Shown: positions 1-10,198 of the stretch, piece after piece
How the letters are laid out: every line of letters starts with the position of its first letter
Position numbering within the stretch: the first letter of the stretch is position 1
Origin: Pichia kudriavzevii
Lineage: Eukaryota; Ascomycota; Pichiomycetes; Pichiales; Pichiaceae
DNA: 64,000 bases
Direction: 5' to 3'
Assembly (NCBI RefSeq): GCF_003054445.1
Contig: NC_042509.1
Coordinates: 1,319,545 to 1,383,544, forward strand
Made by a program: the position numbers and the translations under genes
Notes under the pieces: model-generated
What the model was told of the DNA's origin: nothing
Databases searched by the model: none
The model's input: the letters and a program-made list of their open reading frames with translations, nothing else

Positions 1-2
1 AA

Positions 3-269
3 GGTGGGTTAGTTCATCCTCAAACTACTATACAAGACCAAGAAGAACTATCTTCCTTATTACAGGTGCCCATTGTTGCAGGTACTGTCAATAGAGGTTC
101 CAACGTTGTTGGTGCAGGTATGGTTGTCAATGATTGGTTAGCGGTTGCAGGCCTTGACACTACTGCTCCTGAATTGTCTGTTATTGAAAGTATCTTCAGG
201 TTACAAGATAATCAACCAGATGCTATTGGTTCTAACTTGAGAGATACTCTTATTGAGACCTACTCTTGA
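3..269 (+). CDS. TIF6: Translation initiation factor 6 (eIF6), 3' end only
   Basis: C-terminal part of eIF6, the anti-association factor that binds 60S pre-subunits, is needed for 60S biogenesis and blocks premature joining to 40S. The frame is open from base 3 and reads the family's closing repeats: [40 protein letters not shown] and a C-terminal ELSVIESIF segment. It ends with TGA at 267-269. The gene runs off the left edge of the window, so start and length cannot be judged. Nothing looks broken. Identification rests on the highly conserved pentein-fold sequence, which I recognise directly. Confidence 0.95.
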   Translation, partial: GGLVHPQTTIQDQEELSSLLQVPIVAGTVNRGSNVVGAGMVVNDWLAVAGLDTTAPELSVIESIFRLQDNQPDAIGSNLRDTLIETYS

Positions 270-601
270 GTTCCCCTCCATACTATCTTTTTCCTGTATA
301 CCTAGCCCACGCTTGACCATTTCACCTTTAAACTTTTCTATTCCTATATAGTAATTCTAATAAACAATGTGCATTACCGAAAGTACTGTATAATACTTGT
401 TTATATCTAGTCTCCTCCCCTCTAAATTTGGTATCTTTCTCAGAATTCTTAGTGGATGAAGGTAATTTGCAGTGACTCAAATTTATTCGCTCGTTCTAGT
501 GATGCATTCTTTTTGTGAACTTTCAAAGTTGCCGTATCCTTACTGTAGGCTATTGTTTCTCAGATACCCGGTTCGTAAGACAAGTCGTATTTACTGTTGA
601 G
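270..601. other. Intergenic spacer TIF6-STT4
   Basis: AT-rich spacer of about 330 bp holding the 3' region of TIF6 and the promoter of STT4, both on the plus strand. A CCCCT stress-element-like pentamer occurs near 417. No RNA gene or small ORF that I can support. Confidence 0.5.
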
Positions 602-3600
602 ATGGACTACATAGGCCTTCCAAACATAAATACCCGTGCTGCGGCTTGGAATAAGTTTGCACAGTTATGTGCTAACCAAAGTAGTGCTGATAGTCGTTCA
701 AACAAATCCGTCGGGTCTTCCTTCCAAATTTTGTTTTCAAAGTTGAGATATTCAAATGGTATAATCAATGATGGTGAAATTTTGAAAAACCCGGAACTTA
801 ATGTCTTGTTCTCAATTTGTGATAATTGCTCAAAGTTTAAAAATGAGTACCAAGTTGACGAGCTCTTCCCAGTTTTGATTAAGTATCTTGTCAATTCTCC
901 GAACTTTTCGTTCAGATCAGTTTCTAATTTTAAAGATCAAGATTTGACTCCTTGGACTAAATTGACCAACGTACTCACATTGGGTTTGATCTCGTTGGCA
1001 GAAAATTTCCCCAAGTTTGGAGAGCTACTGCTCAATGCATTTTATGACTATATTTCAAATTTGGACACTGATCAATTGTACCATCAATTTTCTTTGGTCG
1101 GCTTTCTACAAGCATTGATAAAATCTCCAAGTGCTATTAATGAGGATGTTTTCAAGTTAGTCAATTCTAAAGTACACATAGAATTTTTTGATGCAGTTGA
1201 AGATTCCATTTCCAGAATAAGTGATCCGAAAGATGTTGATCTGATTTATGTTTTCAGCGATTTAGGATTTGAATATTCTTCTCTTTTTTTTGTTGATTTG
1301 TTTGAGAAATTTCAGATGCAATATCTAAAACTCCAAATTCATGCTAATCTGGATAATTCCTTGTTAAGCCACTTGTTGGATTCTAAATCAATTTCTTTTT
1401 CTATTCTTGAAAAAAAACTTGATGTGTTCGATATCATTCTACAGAATCAATTCAAAATTGAGGATTTTATTGAAAACTCAAATGAAAGAGTGACCACTTC
1501 TTCAATTTACCGCCGTAAAACATGCCTGTCAATCCGTGCACAAGCTTTGGAAATCTACAGTTTCAACAATTCAATTTCCAAGCTTGACTTTGAGTTTGTC
1601 AATGCAAAAGTTTCCACTTATTTATCAGATTTTATGGTTTCAATTGAAGATGGTTCGCCAGTTGCACTTGATATGATATCCTCAAATTTACTACTCAACG
1701 TATTTGGCACCAGTGCTATTTTGTCTGAGGATAATCAAAGAGCAGGGCTACAAATCGTTAAACATTTCCCTATTATAATTCAAACTGTTATTATGCCAAA
1801 ACAATTTGTCAGAGAGCTCTCTAAAGCAGTGAGATATTGCTTGCACAGTTTATCAAAGGATGACTTCATTTCTTTAATCTACACTTTGATTAATATCATT
1901 GATGTACAGTCCAATAAATTGGGGAAATCAAAGCCTTCCAGACCTTCTACCGTTGCCACAGGTGATGCATCGCTAATAGCTGACTCGTACATCGTTGAAA
2001 GAAACGATTTGATCCCCCAGAATATCATTACTGCCGTTGTTGAAATATCAAGATCATCAAATGATGAGTCTGTTATCACCTTGGTTACCACGCTATTGTA
2101 CCAAAAAATTAGATCAGGCTCTAATGAATTAAACGCAATTTTATTGGATGGTCTAACTGAATTTATTGATAGTATGAATAAGAAGGACTTTTCATCTCTT
2201 TTGAAGTATTACTATGATTTGTCTGAAAGCTCTTTCAACAATTTATCTGACCTAAAAATTGGTATTGATACGTGGATCAGATTTTCAAAGGCAATGTTAA
2301 ACTCCTCCAATGAAGAGCTATACAACCTCTACTTAAACGGCTTATTAATGCAAATTATTTCTAAAGGTGATGTCGATGATCTAGAGCATCATAGGCCAAA
2401 CCAATCGGTTACTGCATCAGCAAATCAAATCGTAATATTCTTAAAGCCACTGGCCAACTTATTACCCCCTATCAATGAGAAACCAAGAATTCCAACTAAT
2501 AAAGAAACCATTCGTAGATTTCAAGATGCTTGGTTTAATCTATCCGTTCATGGATTTGCATATAACTCCTCTTTATACAAGGAACATTTGCCCGACTTAT
2601 TGAGAATTGCACATAGTACCCCTGCATTAGCTTCTGAGATCACCTGGAATAGAAGTGAAACATCTATCGAAATGAATACTATTCTGAGAAGGGGGACTTC
2701 AAAGACAACAGAGAGAATTCATAAAGATATTTTAAAACAAGTCATCTCTTTGAAGAGTAGCAACCTTGACGATTCACAGCTTTCTAGACCAGGCATAATG
2801 TTTTTGTCGTCTACCTTGATGCTCGAAATGTTGAGAGTACAAACGGGTAACTGTGCAAAGGCGTTGGAGTATATGTCCGATCCTTCTGTCATTATCGCTA
2901 AATTGAGCCCTCATATAGCTCACATATCTCAATATTGTGCTTCAAAATATGCAGACTTGCTACTCTCAAAAAATCGACAATTATCAATCGATAAAGTGAC
3001 TTTACGTTTAAAGGAACTTTTCATCTATTGTTGTCATCGTAATATTGATTTACAAAATTGCGCATTCAAATGTGTTGATATCATATTAGGCAAGATACCA
3101 TCGGCTTTATGCTACGAGCAGAGTTCTTTTGCGTTGCTGGATGTACTAGCTTTGTTATTCCAAAGTATAATCGATGCAGATACAAACGAGTATGAACCAT
3201 TGACTCAGTTTAAATCTAGAGTTACTGACATTAACTTATCATTATCCGATTCTTATGTTTGGAGACAAGAAACTCTAGATAGATTCAGTGCAAATGCCAC
3301 TCGTTGGGTCACCAATTCCTTGAGAATTTGTGATGGTGATATGAAATCCGTTTTGAGCTCTTATGTTACGAAGGCAGATGCTTCTCATAGAACTGTTAAT
3401 TACGGTGTTTCATTTGCATTGGACATGGCAAGCAAAGTTTTATCCAATGATAGAGAATTTTTCCAATTGCAAGGCATGCAATCGAAAAGACTGAACACTA
3501 CTGCTGGGTTCTTATCTCAAACACCGTGGAACACTGACTTGAAGTTATTTGAAAGCAGTTACAGTGAGATTGTCAAAGTAAGGTCTAACTTGGATAAAAA

Positions 3601-6151
3601 AATCAGTAAATTCATTGTCATGGCGAAAGAACAATCTAGAAAGGAGAATTTAAGCAAAGAACTAGGAAAATTGATTGAAGAGATAACCAGAGCAATAGTT
3701 GTTTTCTCAATTGATAAAATCGAATATGTTAAATGGATTGTTGATCTACCATTTTTATTGTTTGACTCACATTCTATTCAACATGCTTGTTCTAATTGGT
3801 TGGGAATCATGAATTCCAAACCAGAATGTTCGACTCTTCTATTATCTTATATTCTCACAAATTTTGAAAAAACTGTTTCTGATGGGTTGGGACTATATTC
3901 AAGAGAGCATGATTTGAAAGACCCTGGCTTTAGTACAATGGAATATCTGCCAACTAACAAGTTAGTGGTAGCACATAATTCTAAATTGGCGTCTTCCTCG
4001 TTAAAACCTCATCTACTTTTGATCAGATTTTTGTCTTCCCATTTCCATGCAACGCTTTATAGAAGTGATCATACTCTAAATATGTTTACCGAAACCGTTA
4101 TATTTGCATTGAAGAGTTTGAAATCTGCAAGTTTACATCCATTTGCACGTCTATCGAGGTTTGAAATTGTTAATTTTGGTTGTGCATTAGCTAAGCATCA
4201 CATTCTACTAGAGACTTCTTTTAAATATCCAATTATCAATGCATTATTAGATGGTTCATTATCTTGGTTTACGAAAGAAGTAGTAACACCGTTCGGCAAT
4301 AATAAATTGAAGGTAAAGGCAGATTATGAACTGTTGACTATGGTTGCTCAATTTTTCAGTCAAATGCAGTTTCGGGATTTGGAAGCTGAAAGAAAAAGGG
4401 TTATATTACTCTTATTCATTGAAGACGAAATGAAGATAATGAACACATGGATTAACCCTTTAAATCCTAGCGTCGTGCCCCCATATCTTATTAATGTCAA
4501 ATTAGATGAAAAAGTTCTCACTGATTGCTACAAGCTTGATGGTAAATTAGCCTTTAACTTGGTCTCAAGAACAGAAAAGAATGGCACCTTGTCATCTTCC
4601 TTGGTCAAAACATTGCGGTCATTGATTCTAAAGGATCCCTTTGCAGTGAGCGATATCCCTTCAGCAGTCAACTACATTTGTGATTCTGACGTTCCTGCGA
4701 TAGTATGTTGGACACCAGCAGCACCAGTAGACGCAATCAACAAATTTCTACCTCCATTTAATAGACGTCCGCTTGCTTTGCAGTATGCAATGAGATCAAT
4801 CGAAAGTTTTGATGCCCATTTGACATTTTTTTACGTGCCTCAAATTGTTCAGACTGTTAGACATGATGAATTAGGTTATATCCGTAGGTATATTCTTGAG
4901 ACTGCAAATGTGTCTCAGTTATTTGCACATCAAATTATTTGGAACATGTCAGCAAACTCATTTAAAGATGAAGATTCCACTATACCGGATGCGATCAAAC
5001 CACAATTAGACTCAATTAGAGAGAGCATGATTGCTTCATTTTCAGATCAAGACCGTGCGTATTTTGAGAAGGAATTTTCGTTCTTTGGTGAAGTTACTGG
5101 GATTTCCGGAAAGTTAAAACCTTTTATTAAGAAATCGAAGCCAGAGAAGAAAGCTAAGATTGATGAAGAAATGTCGAAGATTAAGGTTGAAGAAGGTGTC
5201 TATTTGCCGAGTAATCCTGATGGTGTAGTGATTGATATCGACAGGAAGTCAGGTAAGCCCCTTCAATCACACGCAAAAGCACCATTTATGGCAACTTTTG
5301 TCATAAAAAAGAAGAAGGAGAACTTGATTGCCGAAGAAGTTATGAATGAAGAGGAGAAATATGAGATTGTTAAAACAAGTGCAATTTTCAAAGTCGGTGA
5401 CGATTGTAGACAAGATGTTTTAGCATTACAGTTGATTTCAATGTTCAGAACAATTTGGATGACAGCAGGAGTTGACGTTTATGTTTTCCCATATAGAGTC
5501 ACTGCTACTGCGCCAGGTTGCGGTATTATTGATGTTTTACCTAGATCCATATCTAGAGATATGCTAGGTAGAGAAGCTGTTAACGGATTGTATGAATATT
5601 TTATTTCGCAGTTTGGACCAGAGACATCGCCTGAATTTCAACGTGCAAGAATCAATTTTGTTAAATCGTTAGCAGCGTATTCTATCATAACCTATCTATT
5701 AGCTATCAAGGATAGACATAACGGTAATATCATGTATGATCAAGATGGTCATATCTTGCACATTGATTTTGGATTTTGTTTTGATATTGTACCAGGTGGT
5801 GTTAAATTTGAACAGTCACCCTTTAAACTAACGAGAGAAATGGTTAGGGTTATGGGTGGTAATACAAGCACCCAGGCATATAAATGGTTTGAAGAGCTTT
5901 GCGTTAAATCTTTCCTTGCTTGTAGGCTACATATGCATGAGTTGATTGGTATGGTCGTGCCGATGTTAGAAAGTGGACTACCATGTTTCAAAGCAGCAAC
6001 TATCAAGCATTTGACTCAAAGGTTTGTTCCTAATAAGTCTGATAAGGAAGCGGCTATTTATATAAGGGGTTTGATTAAAAAGTCTTTTGAAAGTTTTGCT
6101 ACAAAAGGTTATGACGAATTCCAGAGAATAACCAATGGTATTCCGTATTAA
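602..6151 (+). CDS. STT4: Phosphatidylinositol 4-kinase, type III alpha
   Basis: Makes PI4P from phosphatidylinositol at the plasma membrane, feeding PI(4,5)P2 synthesis, actin and cell-wall signalling. The 1849 residues match the usual length of about 1900. Roughly the first 1500 are helical solenoid without a recognisable motif. The lipid-kinase domain fills the C-terminus: GDDCRQD near residue 1600, the catalytic loop DRHNGN near 1704, and the activation loop beginning DFGF near 1722, followed by the FKLTREMVRVMGG segment typical of PI4K-alpha. The frame stays open upstream to about 515 but contains no ATG there, so the ATG at 602 (MDYIGLPNIN) is the supported start. The next gene converges on it, with 185 bp between stops. 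Confidence 0.97.
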   Translation: MDYIGLPNINTRAAAWNKFAQLCANQSSADSRSNKSVGSSFQILFSKLRYSNGIINDGEILKNPELNVLFSICDNCSKFKNEYQVDELFPVLIKYLVNSPNFSFRSVSNFKDQDLTPWTKLTNVLTLGLISLAENFPKFGELLLNAFYDYISNLDTDQLYHQFSLVGFLQALIKSPSAINEDVFKLVNSKVHIEFFDAVEDSISRISDPKDVDLIYVFSDLGFEYSSLFFVDLFEKFQMQYLKLQIHANLDNSLLSHLLDSKSISFSILEKKLDVFDIILQNQFKIEDFIENSNERVTTSSIYRRKTCLSIRAQALEIYSFNNSISKLDFEFVNAKVSTYLSDFMVSIEDGSPVALDMISSNLLLNVFGTSAILSEDNQRAGLQIVKHFPIIIQTVIMPKQFVRELSKAVRYCLHSLSKDDFISLIYTLINIIDVQSNKLGKSKPSRPSTVATGDASLIADSYIVERNDLIPQNIITAVVEISRSSNDESVITLVTTLLYQKIRSGSNELNAILLDGLTEFIDSMNKKDFSSLLKYYYDLSESSFNNLSDLKIGIDTWIRFSKAMLNSSNEELYNLYLNGLLMQIISKGDVDDLEHHRPNQSVTASANQIVIFLKPLANLLPPINEKPRIPTNKETIRRFQDAWFNLSVHGFAYNSSLYKEHLPDLLRIAHSTPALASEITWNRSETSIEMNTILRRGTSKTTERIHKDILKQVISLKSSNLDDSQLSRPGIMFLSSTLMLEMLRVQTGNCAKALEYMSDPSVIIAKLSPHIAHISQYCASKYADLLLSKNRQLSIDKVTLRLKELFIYCCHRNIDLQNCAFKCVDIILGKIPSALCYEQSSFALLDVLALLFQSIIDADTNEYEPLTQFKSRVTDINLSLSDSYVWRQETLDRFSANATRWVTNSLRICDGDMKSVLSSYVTKADASHRTVNYGVSFALDMASKVLSNDREFFQLQGMQSKRLNTTAGFLSQTPWNTDLKLFESSYSEIVKVRSNLDKKISKFIVMAKEQSRKENLSKELGKLIEEITRAIVVFSIDKIEYVKWIVDLPFLLFDSHSIQHACSNWLGIMNSKPECSTLLLSYILTNFEKTVSDGLGLYSREHDLKDPGFSTMEYLPTNKLVVAHNSKLASSSLKPHLLLIRFLSSHFHATLYRSDHTLNMFTETVIFALKSLKSASLHPFARLSRFEIVNFGCALAKHHILLETSFKYPIINALLDGSLSWFTKEVVTPFGNNKLKVKADYELLTMVAQFFSQMQFRDLEAERKRVILLLFIEDEMKIMNTWINPLNPSVVPPYLINVKLDEKVLTDCYKLDGKLAFNLVSRTEKNGTLSSSLVKTLRSLILKDPFAVSDIPSAVNYICDSDVPAIVCWTPAAPVDAINKFLPPFNRRPLALQYAMRSIESFDAHLTFFYVPQIVQTVRHDELGYIRRYILETANVSQLFAHQIIWNMSANSFKDEDSTIPDAIKPQLDSIRESMIASFSDQDRAYFEKEFSFFGEVTGISGKLKPFIKKSKPEKKAKIDEEMSKIKVEEGVYLPSNPDGVVIDIDRKSGKPLQSHAKAPFMATFVIKKKKENLIAEEVMNEEEKYEIVKTSAIFKVGDDCRQDVLALQLISMFRTIWMTAGVDVYVFPYRVTATAPGCGIIDVLPRSISRDMLGREAVNGLYEYFISQFGPETSPEFQRARINFVKSLAAYSIITYLLAIKDRHNGNIMYDQDGHILHIDFGFCFDIVPGGVKFEQSPFKLTREMVRVMGGNTSTQAYKWFEELCVKSFLACRLHMHELIGMVVPMLESGLPCFKAATIKHLTQRFVPNKSDKEAAIYIRGLIKKSFESFATKGYDEFQRITNGIPY

Positions 6152-6336
6152 ATTTATAGTATATATTATTATACCTCTGTTTTTTTTTGTAAATAAGTAA
6201 GGACGATTGAAAGCATAAAAAAAAGTAGAAGGAAATGTAGGATATCAAACAAAGAGAGGAAAAGGGAACAGAGAGAAAGGGAGAGAGAGGGAAAACAGGT
6301 TAATAAATAAGGATATGAGTTTTTACTAATAAAACT

Positions 6337-8475
6337 TCATATTTCTAGGTTCTCATTAAGATTAAAAAAGCTATCTTGAACAACTGAGATTTGGTTTAAG
6401 CTCATCAAGTCAACGTTCTTTTCATTATTCTCAGAAAACAACCCCATCGGCTGGCCTAATGGAGGTTGCGGAGGAGGTACTTGTTGGTGGGGAGGCGTGA
6501 CTATTCCATGATACTGTTGATCTGGATTTTCGGGTATTTGAACATTTTTATGGTTTTTACTGTCAAGATTGTTCTTTAAATCATCATTGAGATTTGATAA
6601 TAGCTTTTGGGTTCTACTGTGGTCATTTAATTTTTTTGAGTTAGTCTTTGTATTTTTATTTTCTGGCTTTGTTACACCTTCTCTATCGATGCCACCAATA
6701 CAGATGTTTCTTTGTCTATGTCGTTTTAAGGCATCAATCCTAGGAAATTTCTTCCCACACGGACAAATATTTTGAGGGCCCGAATGTCCCTTTTTATGTC
6801 GTCCCAAATCATGATTTCTAACAAATCCCTTACCGCAAACATCACACACAAAGGGTCTATCAGAAAGATGTGTTTGAATATGCGCCCTAGTATTTGATAT
6901 TCTCGTGAATTTCCTATTACAAAAACATTGAATGTCCTCCTCAAAGAACTTACATGTAAATTTACCTTCTTCATCGGGGCCTTCAAAATATTTATCCAAA
7001 GTTCCTGCTTCTAAAGTTGATTTGATCGTCGGCTTTTTTCTTACTATCGGTCTCTTTGAGCATTTCAGCACATTTTGCTGTCTTAATAATTCTAATTTTG
7101 GTGATCCTGTTAAGTGAGTTGGTTGAGGCAACTGTGATTTTTTCTTTGTTGGAGTCACTAGAGCATCGTTGGAAAAATTGATTTTTTTTGAAGGAGTTGC
7201 CATTGCGGAGATTGTTTTGTCATCATCATTGATGTCTGCTAGTATGGTCGTTTCATTATCATTATCGTTAGTGCTTAGGCCTTTCAAACTCTTAATTTTA
7301 AACTTACTTTGTGAAGATATCAAAGCTTGCATTAAATTTTTGTTTGGTGATAATGAAGTCCTTGGGGTTTGTAAATTGATGTTTTTAATCGGTGAAGACT
7401 GTGCAAAAGATTGAATTGGAGAGATTTGAAGGGGCGAAGAAAGTTTGTTTGTTTTAGGCGATGTGAATTCCGACGGTGGTAATTTGATTGTTAAATCGGG
7501 ATTAACATTATTCTCTACTTTAATTTGATTTGTGACAAAAGGATTCAGATTAGAAGAAGCATTTGAATTAAATGTACCCTTAGGAGGTGATGGTGGGAAT
7601 TTGTAAGATCTTTGATTTCCTGACGGTACATAATAGTCTGGGTTTTCCTTTAAGTTTGGTTTTAATGGCGTGTGGGATAATGAGAGTGGGTTTGTGGTCT
7701 GTGAATTTTGTATATTATCGGATTTTTTAGGAAATAGTGTATTATCGACATTGTTTCTATCATTGCCATTTAATAAGCTTGTTGAGTTCAAATTATTCAA
7801 AAACTCAGTTGTTGAAATGTCATCTAAATTTAAATTTGAGTAGATGTCATCTTCTTTATAGAGCGGTTTCTTTTCATAAAATTGCACTGGTTCAACACCA
7901 GGTATTGACAATTGGGTGTTCTCACCTACACCTACAAATCCAAAAATACCCGAGCCACTCAATTGCCTCTTATGGCCTCTCTGAGGCTGTTTACTAGAGT
8001 GATCACAATGGGTATGATGTGGGTCATGTGACGGCGCCTCGGATATACCTAAATCCAGAAGAACTTTTTCAATATCATCCTCGTTTGATTCTTGTTGTTG
8101 TTGTGGTTTCATCAAGTGCGCATCAAGGTAATCATTGTCCAAATCATTAATATCATCTTTCAAATAGTTTTCAAAGTTGAAACTCATATTTTCATTATTA
8201 TCGAGTTGAGTCAAGGGTAAATTTCCATCAATGTCCAATGACATCCCCATCCCCATTCCCGGACCTAAATTCATATTCATATTCATGTTCAGACCAGGAT
8301 CAAATCCAATGATATCATCAGGTAGCGGGATGGGTTTAAAGGTCGAACTGTTTTGATTGATGTCTATTTTTAGAGGGTTTTGGTATTTAACATTGTATTG
8401 GTTCTTGATTGAAGCGGGAGTTGGAGAGTTCGAGAGGAAAGGATCCAATGAATCCTCTGGCCAACTTAAATCCAT
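6337..8475 (-). CDS. ACE2: C2H2 zinc-finger transcription factor, Ace2/Swi5 type
   Basis: Orthologue of the M/G1 factors Ace2 and Swi5, which switch on daughter-cell separation and early G1 genes. The 712-residue protein has a long, disordered, Asn- and Ser-rich N-terminal part with several SP/TP sites (candidate Cdk targets). Three consecutive zinc fingers lie at roughly residues 505-595. The second reads CDVCGKGFVRNHDLGRHKKGH and the third CPCGKKFPRIDALKRHRQRNIC, both diagnostic of this family. Basic and Asn-rich sequence follows. Start is the ATG at 8475 (MDLSWPEDSLDPF). Yeasts that did not undergo the whole-genome duplication usually have a single gene for the pair, so ACE2 or SWI5 are equally fair names. 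An upstream Mcm1/forkhead-like element fits G2/M expression. Confidence 0.9.
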   Translation of the reverse strand: MDLSWPEDSLDPFLSNSPTPASIKNQYNVKYQNPLKIDINQNSSTFKPIPLPDDIIGFDPGLNMNMNMNLGPGMGMGMSLDIDGNLPLTQLDNNENMSFNFENYLKDDINDLDNDYLDAHLMKPQQQQESNEDDIEKVLLDLGISEAPSHDPHHTHCDHSSKQPQRGHKRQLSGSGIFGFVGVGENTQLSIPGVEPVQFYEKKPLYKEDDIYSNLNLDDISTTEFLNNLNSTSLLNGNDRNNVDNTLFPKKSDNIQNSQTTNPLSLSHTPLKPNLKENPDYYVPSGNQRSYKFPPSPPKGTFNSNASSNLNPFVTNQIKVENNVNPDLTIKLPPSEFTSPKTNKLSSPLQISPIQSFAQSSPIKNINLQTPRTSLSPNKNLMQALISSQSKFKIKSLKGLSTNDNDNETTILADINDDDKTISAMATPSKKINFSNDALVTPTKKKSQLPQPTHLTGSPKLELLRQQNVLKCSKRPIVRKKPTIKSTLEAGTLDKYFEGPDEEGKFTCKFFEEDIQCFCNRKFTRISNTRAHIQTHLSDRPFVCDVCGKGFVRNHDLGRHKKGHSGPQNICPCGKKFPRIDALKRHRQRNICIGGIDREGVTKPENKNTKTNSKKLNDHSRTQKLLSNLNDDLKNNLDSKNHKNVQIPENPDQQYHGIVTPPHQQVPPPQPPLGQPMGLFSENNEKNVDLMSLNQISVVQDSFFNLNENLEI

Positions 8476-8842
8476 TGTTGGTTACTTTTGATTCTATAGC
8501 TAACTGTTAGAAAATTGCTCCTTTCTCGCTTTAGTTTTGGATGAATCAATCGGATAGTTATATCTAATATTTGTGATTATCGGATGAAGTGAAAGTTGTA
8601 GGTTGTGTATCGTTTTGAATTTGATTTATGGGTAAAAAGAAATAGGAGGTCTTGTGGATTGTATGTGTTACTTTCTAAAAAAAAAAAATAGTGATGAAAG
8701 CAAGTAAATATTACAATGAAGGTAATGAATGAAGTTTAACAGTAAAAAGGCATCAAAGGTAATTCTTAATCAGGTAAAAACCATTAAAATGCTTCTCAGT
8801 TATTGAAAATGCAACGAATAAACATCACCATGGCCCATAATA

Positions 8843-8868
8843 TTACCTATAGCGGAAAAATATAAACA
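8843..8868. promoter_or_regulatory. Mcm1-like plus forkhead-like composite site
   Basis: About 370 bp upstream of the zinc-finger factor start, TTACCTATAGCGGAAA (CC-N6-GG core, as in Mcm1 sites) is followed within a few bases by ATAAACA, a forkhead core. This is the arrangement of Mcm1-Fkh2 sites in the S. cerevisiae CLB2 cluster, which includes SWI5 and ACE2. The match to the Mcm1 palindrome is imperfect on the right side, so binding is inference. Confidence 0.45.
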
Positions 8869-8930
8869 ACGCGGCATGAAAAGGCCGCCATTCCCAATGA
8901 GGAAATTACTCTTTTAGGAATTTTATTTGT

Positions 8931-8976
8931 GTATATACTTATATATATATTTATATATATATATTTATATTCATAG
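8931..8976. repeat. TA-rich low-complexity tract
   Basis: Nearly uninterrupted TA/TTTA run between the 3' end of the USB1-like gene and the zinc-finger gene promoter. It may act in 3'-end formation of the minus-strand upstream gene; nothing else is seen. Confidence 0.6.
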
Positions 8977-9001
8977 AAGTTGCACAGCTATTTATCCATC
9001 T

Positions 9002-9895
9002 TTAATTCAATAAGATGTTTTCTCCATCCACAACTAGGACAACATCACCAGTAACGTGTAAGGCCTTAGTTTTCACAGCAGATAAGAAATGGTTCAAATA
9101 GGCCAACTCTAACATCCCAAAATTAGAGTCTGCAATATTATTTACCCCTATAGTCATATGTAGCAATGTTTCTTTCCAATTTACAATTCGAATATCACTA
9201 TCTACTTCACCTATTACATGACCCCTAAATGGCGACTTTTCTCTCAGTCGTGACACAAGATTTAGTAAAGAATACAGCTCCGTATTTTGGTGGTTGTTTA
9301 TAACCATGGAGAGGAAGAATTTGGAATAATCATATTTGGGAAGTATTTGTAAATCGCCATTGAAATGAACGTCGACCGAGTGAGTTTTAAAGCTTGACAG
9401 TTCATTTTTAAAATAGCTCAATAAAAAAGAGGACTCGTCAACATTATCGAACCTTAAAATAGGTAACAATGATACATGGAAATCATTTGTTTGCACTTTG
9501 GAAGCTAGGAATTTGAAGTTGGTTGGAAATATAGAATCAATTTCCAAGTCCTTTGGATAAACTTTTACATTCTTTATGAAGGCATTGTAGAATTGTTCTG
9601 ATGGGTCACCATCTTTACCGTCATCATTCATTTGCTTGATGAGGTCATGGTAGGGCACTGGAGCAGTAAGCGGAGAGCATGGATGGATATTTGGTATTAT
9701 ATAGTTAGAATTGAACTTACCCAACTTTAGCAATTTGGTATTTTTCTCCAGAATTTGGTTTGAGATCGACACTGTTTCAGATAACGATTTGAGTGTCAGA
9801 CTATTTTCAATTTTGATACGTAGATAACAAGTAGCATAATGTTGGCTATGGCCTAAGGATTCACCCAACGGGAGTAGGTACTTTTGGAATTGCAT
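9002..9895 (-). CDS. USB1: U6 snRNA 3' phosphodiesterase Usb1
   Basis: 2H-family phosphodiesterase that trims the 3' oligo(U) end of U6 snRNA and protects it from decay. The two hallmark HxS/T catalytic motifs are present: FHVSL with His140 and Ser142, and LHMTIG with His246 and Thr248, about 105 residues apart as in the family. The 297-residue length matches yeast Usb1. The frame also opens at a TTG one codon upstream, but the first ATG is at 9895 (MQFQKYLLPLGESLGHSQHY), so that start is used. Sequence outside the two motifs is poorly conserved, which is why confidence is not higher. Confidence 0.85.
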   Translation of the reverse strand: MQFQKYLLPLGESLGHSQHYATCYLRIKIENSLTLKSLSETVSISNQILEKNTKLLKLGKFNSNYIIPNIHPCSPLTAPVPYHDLIKQMNDDGKDGDPSEQFYNAFIKNVKVYPKDLEIDSIFPTNFKFLASKVQTNDFHVSLLPILRFDNVDESSFLLSYFKNELSSFKTHSVDVHFNGDLQILPKYDYSKFFLSMVINNHQNTELYSLLNLVSRLREKSPFRGHVIGEVDSDIRIVNWKETLLHMTIGVNNIADSNFGMLELAYLNHFLSAVKTKALHVTGDVVLVVDGENILLN

Positions 9896-10198
9896 CAACT
9901 CAAAGGGTGAAATGGTACATTAGTGATAACAAACAGGGGTTGATAAGTTATTGAGGGTGAAAAATGTACAAGAAAAGTCGATACAGGACAAGGTGAGGCA
10001 AAAAAAAAAGAAAAAAAAAAAACAAGGTGTGATTGTTTAAAGTTTAGAAAGTGAGTATGATTATTTATATATATTTATAAAATAAATATAAACGGAATAA
10101 TAAATAGTAATGGGAGGGGAAATAATAGTATAAAATCAAGAAAGGATAACCATCATAGAGGGGTCAATGGGAGAAAAAGGGAAGGCGACATGAGAGAA

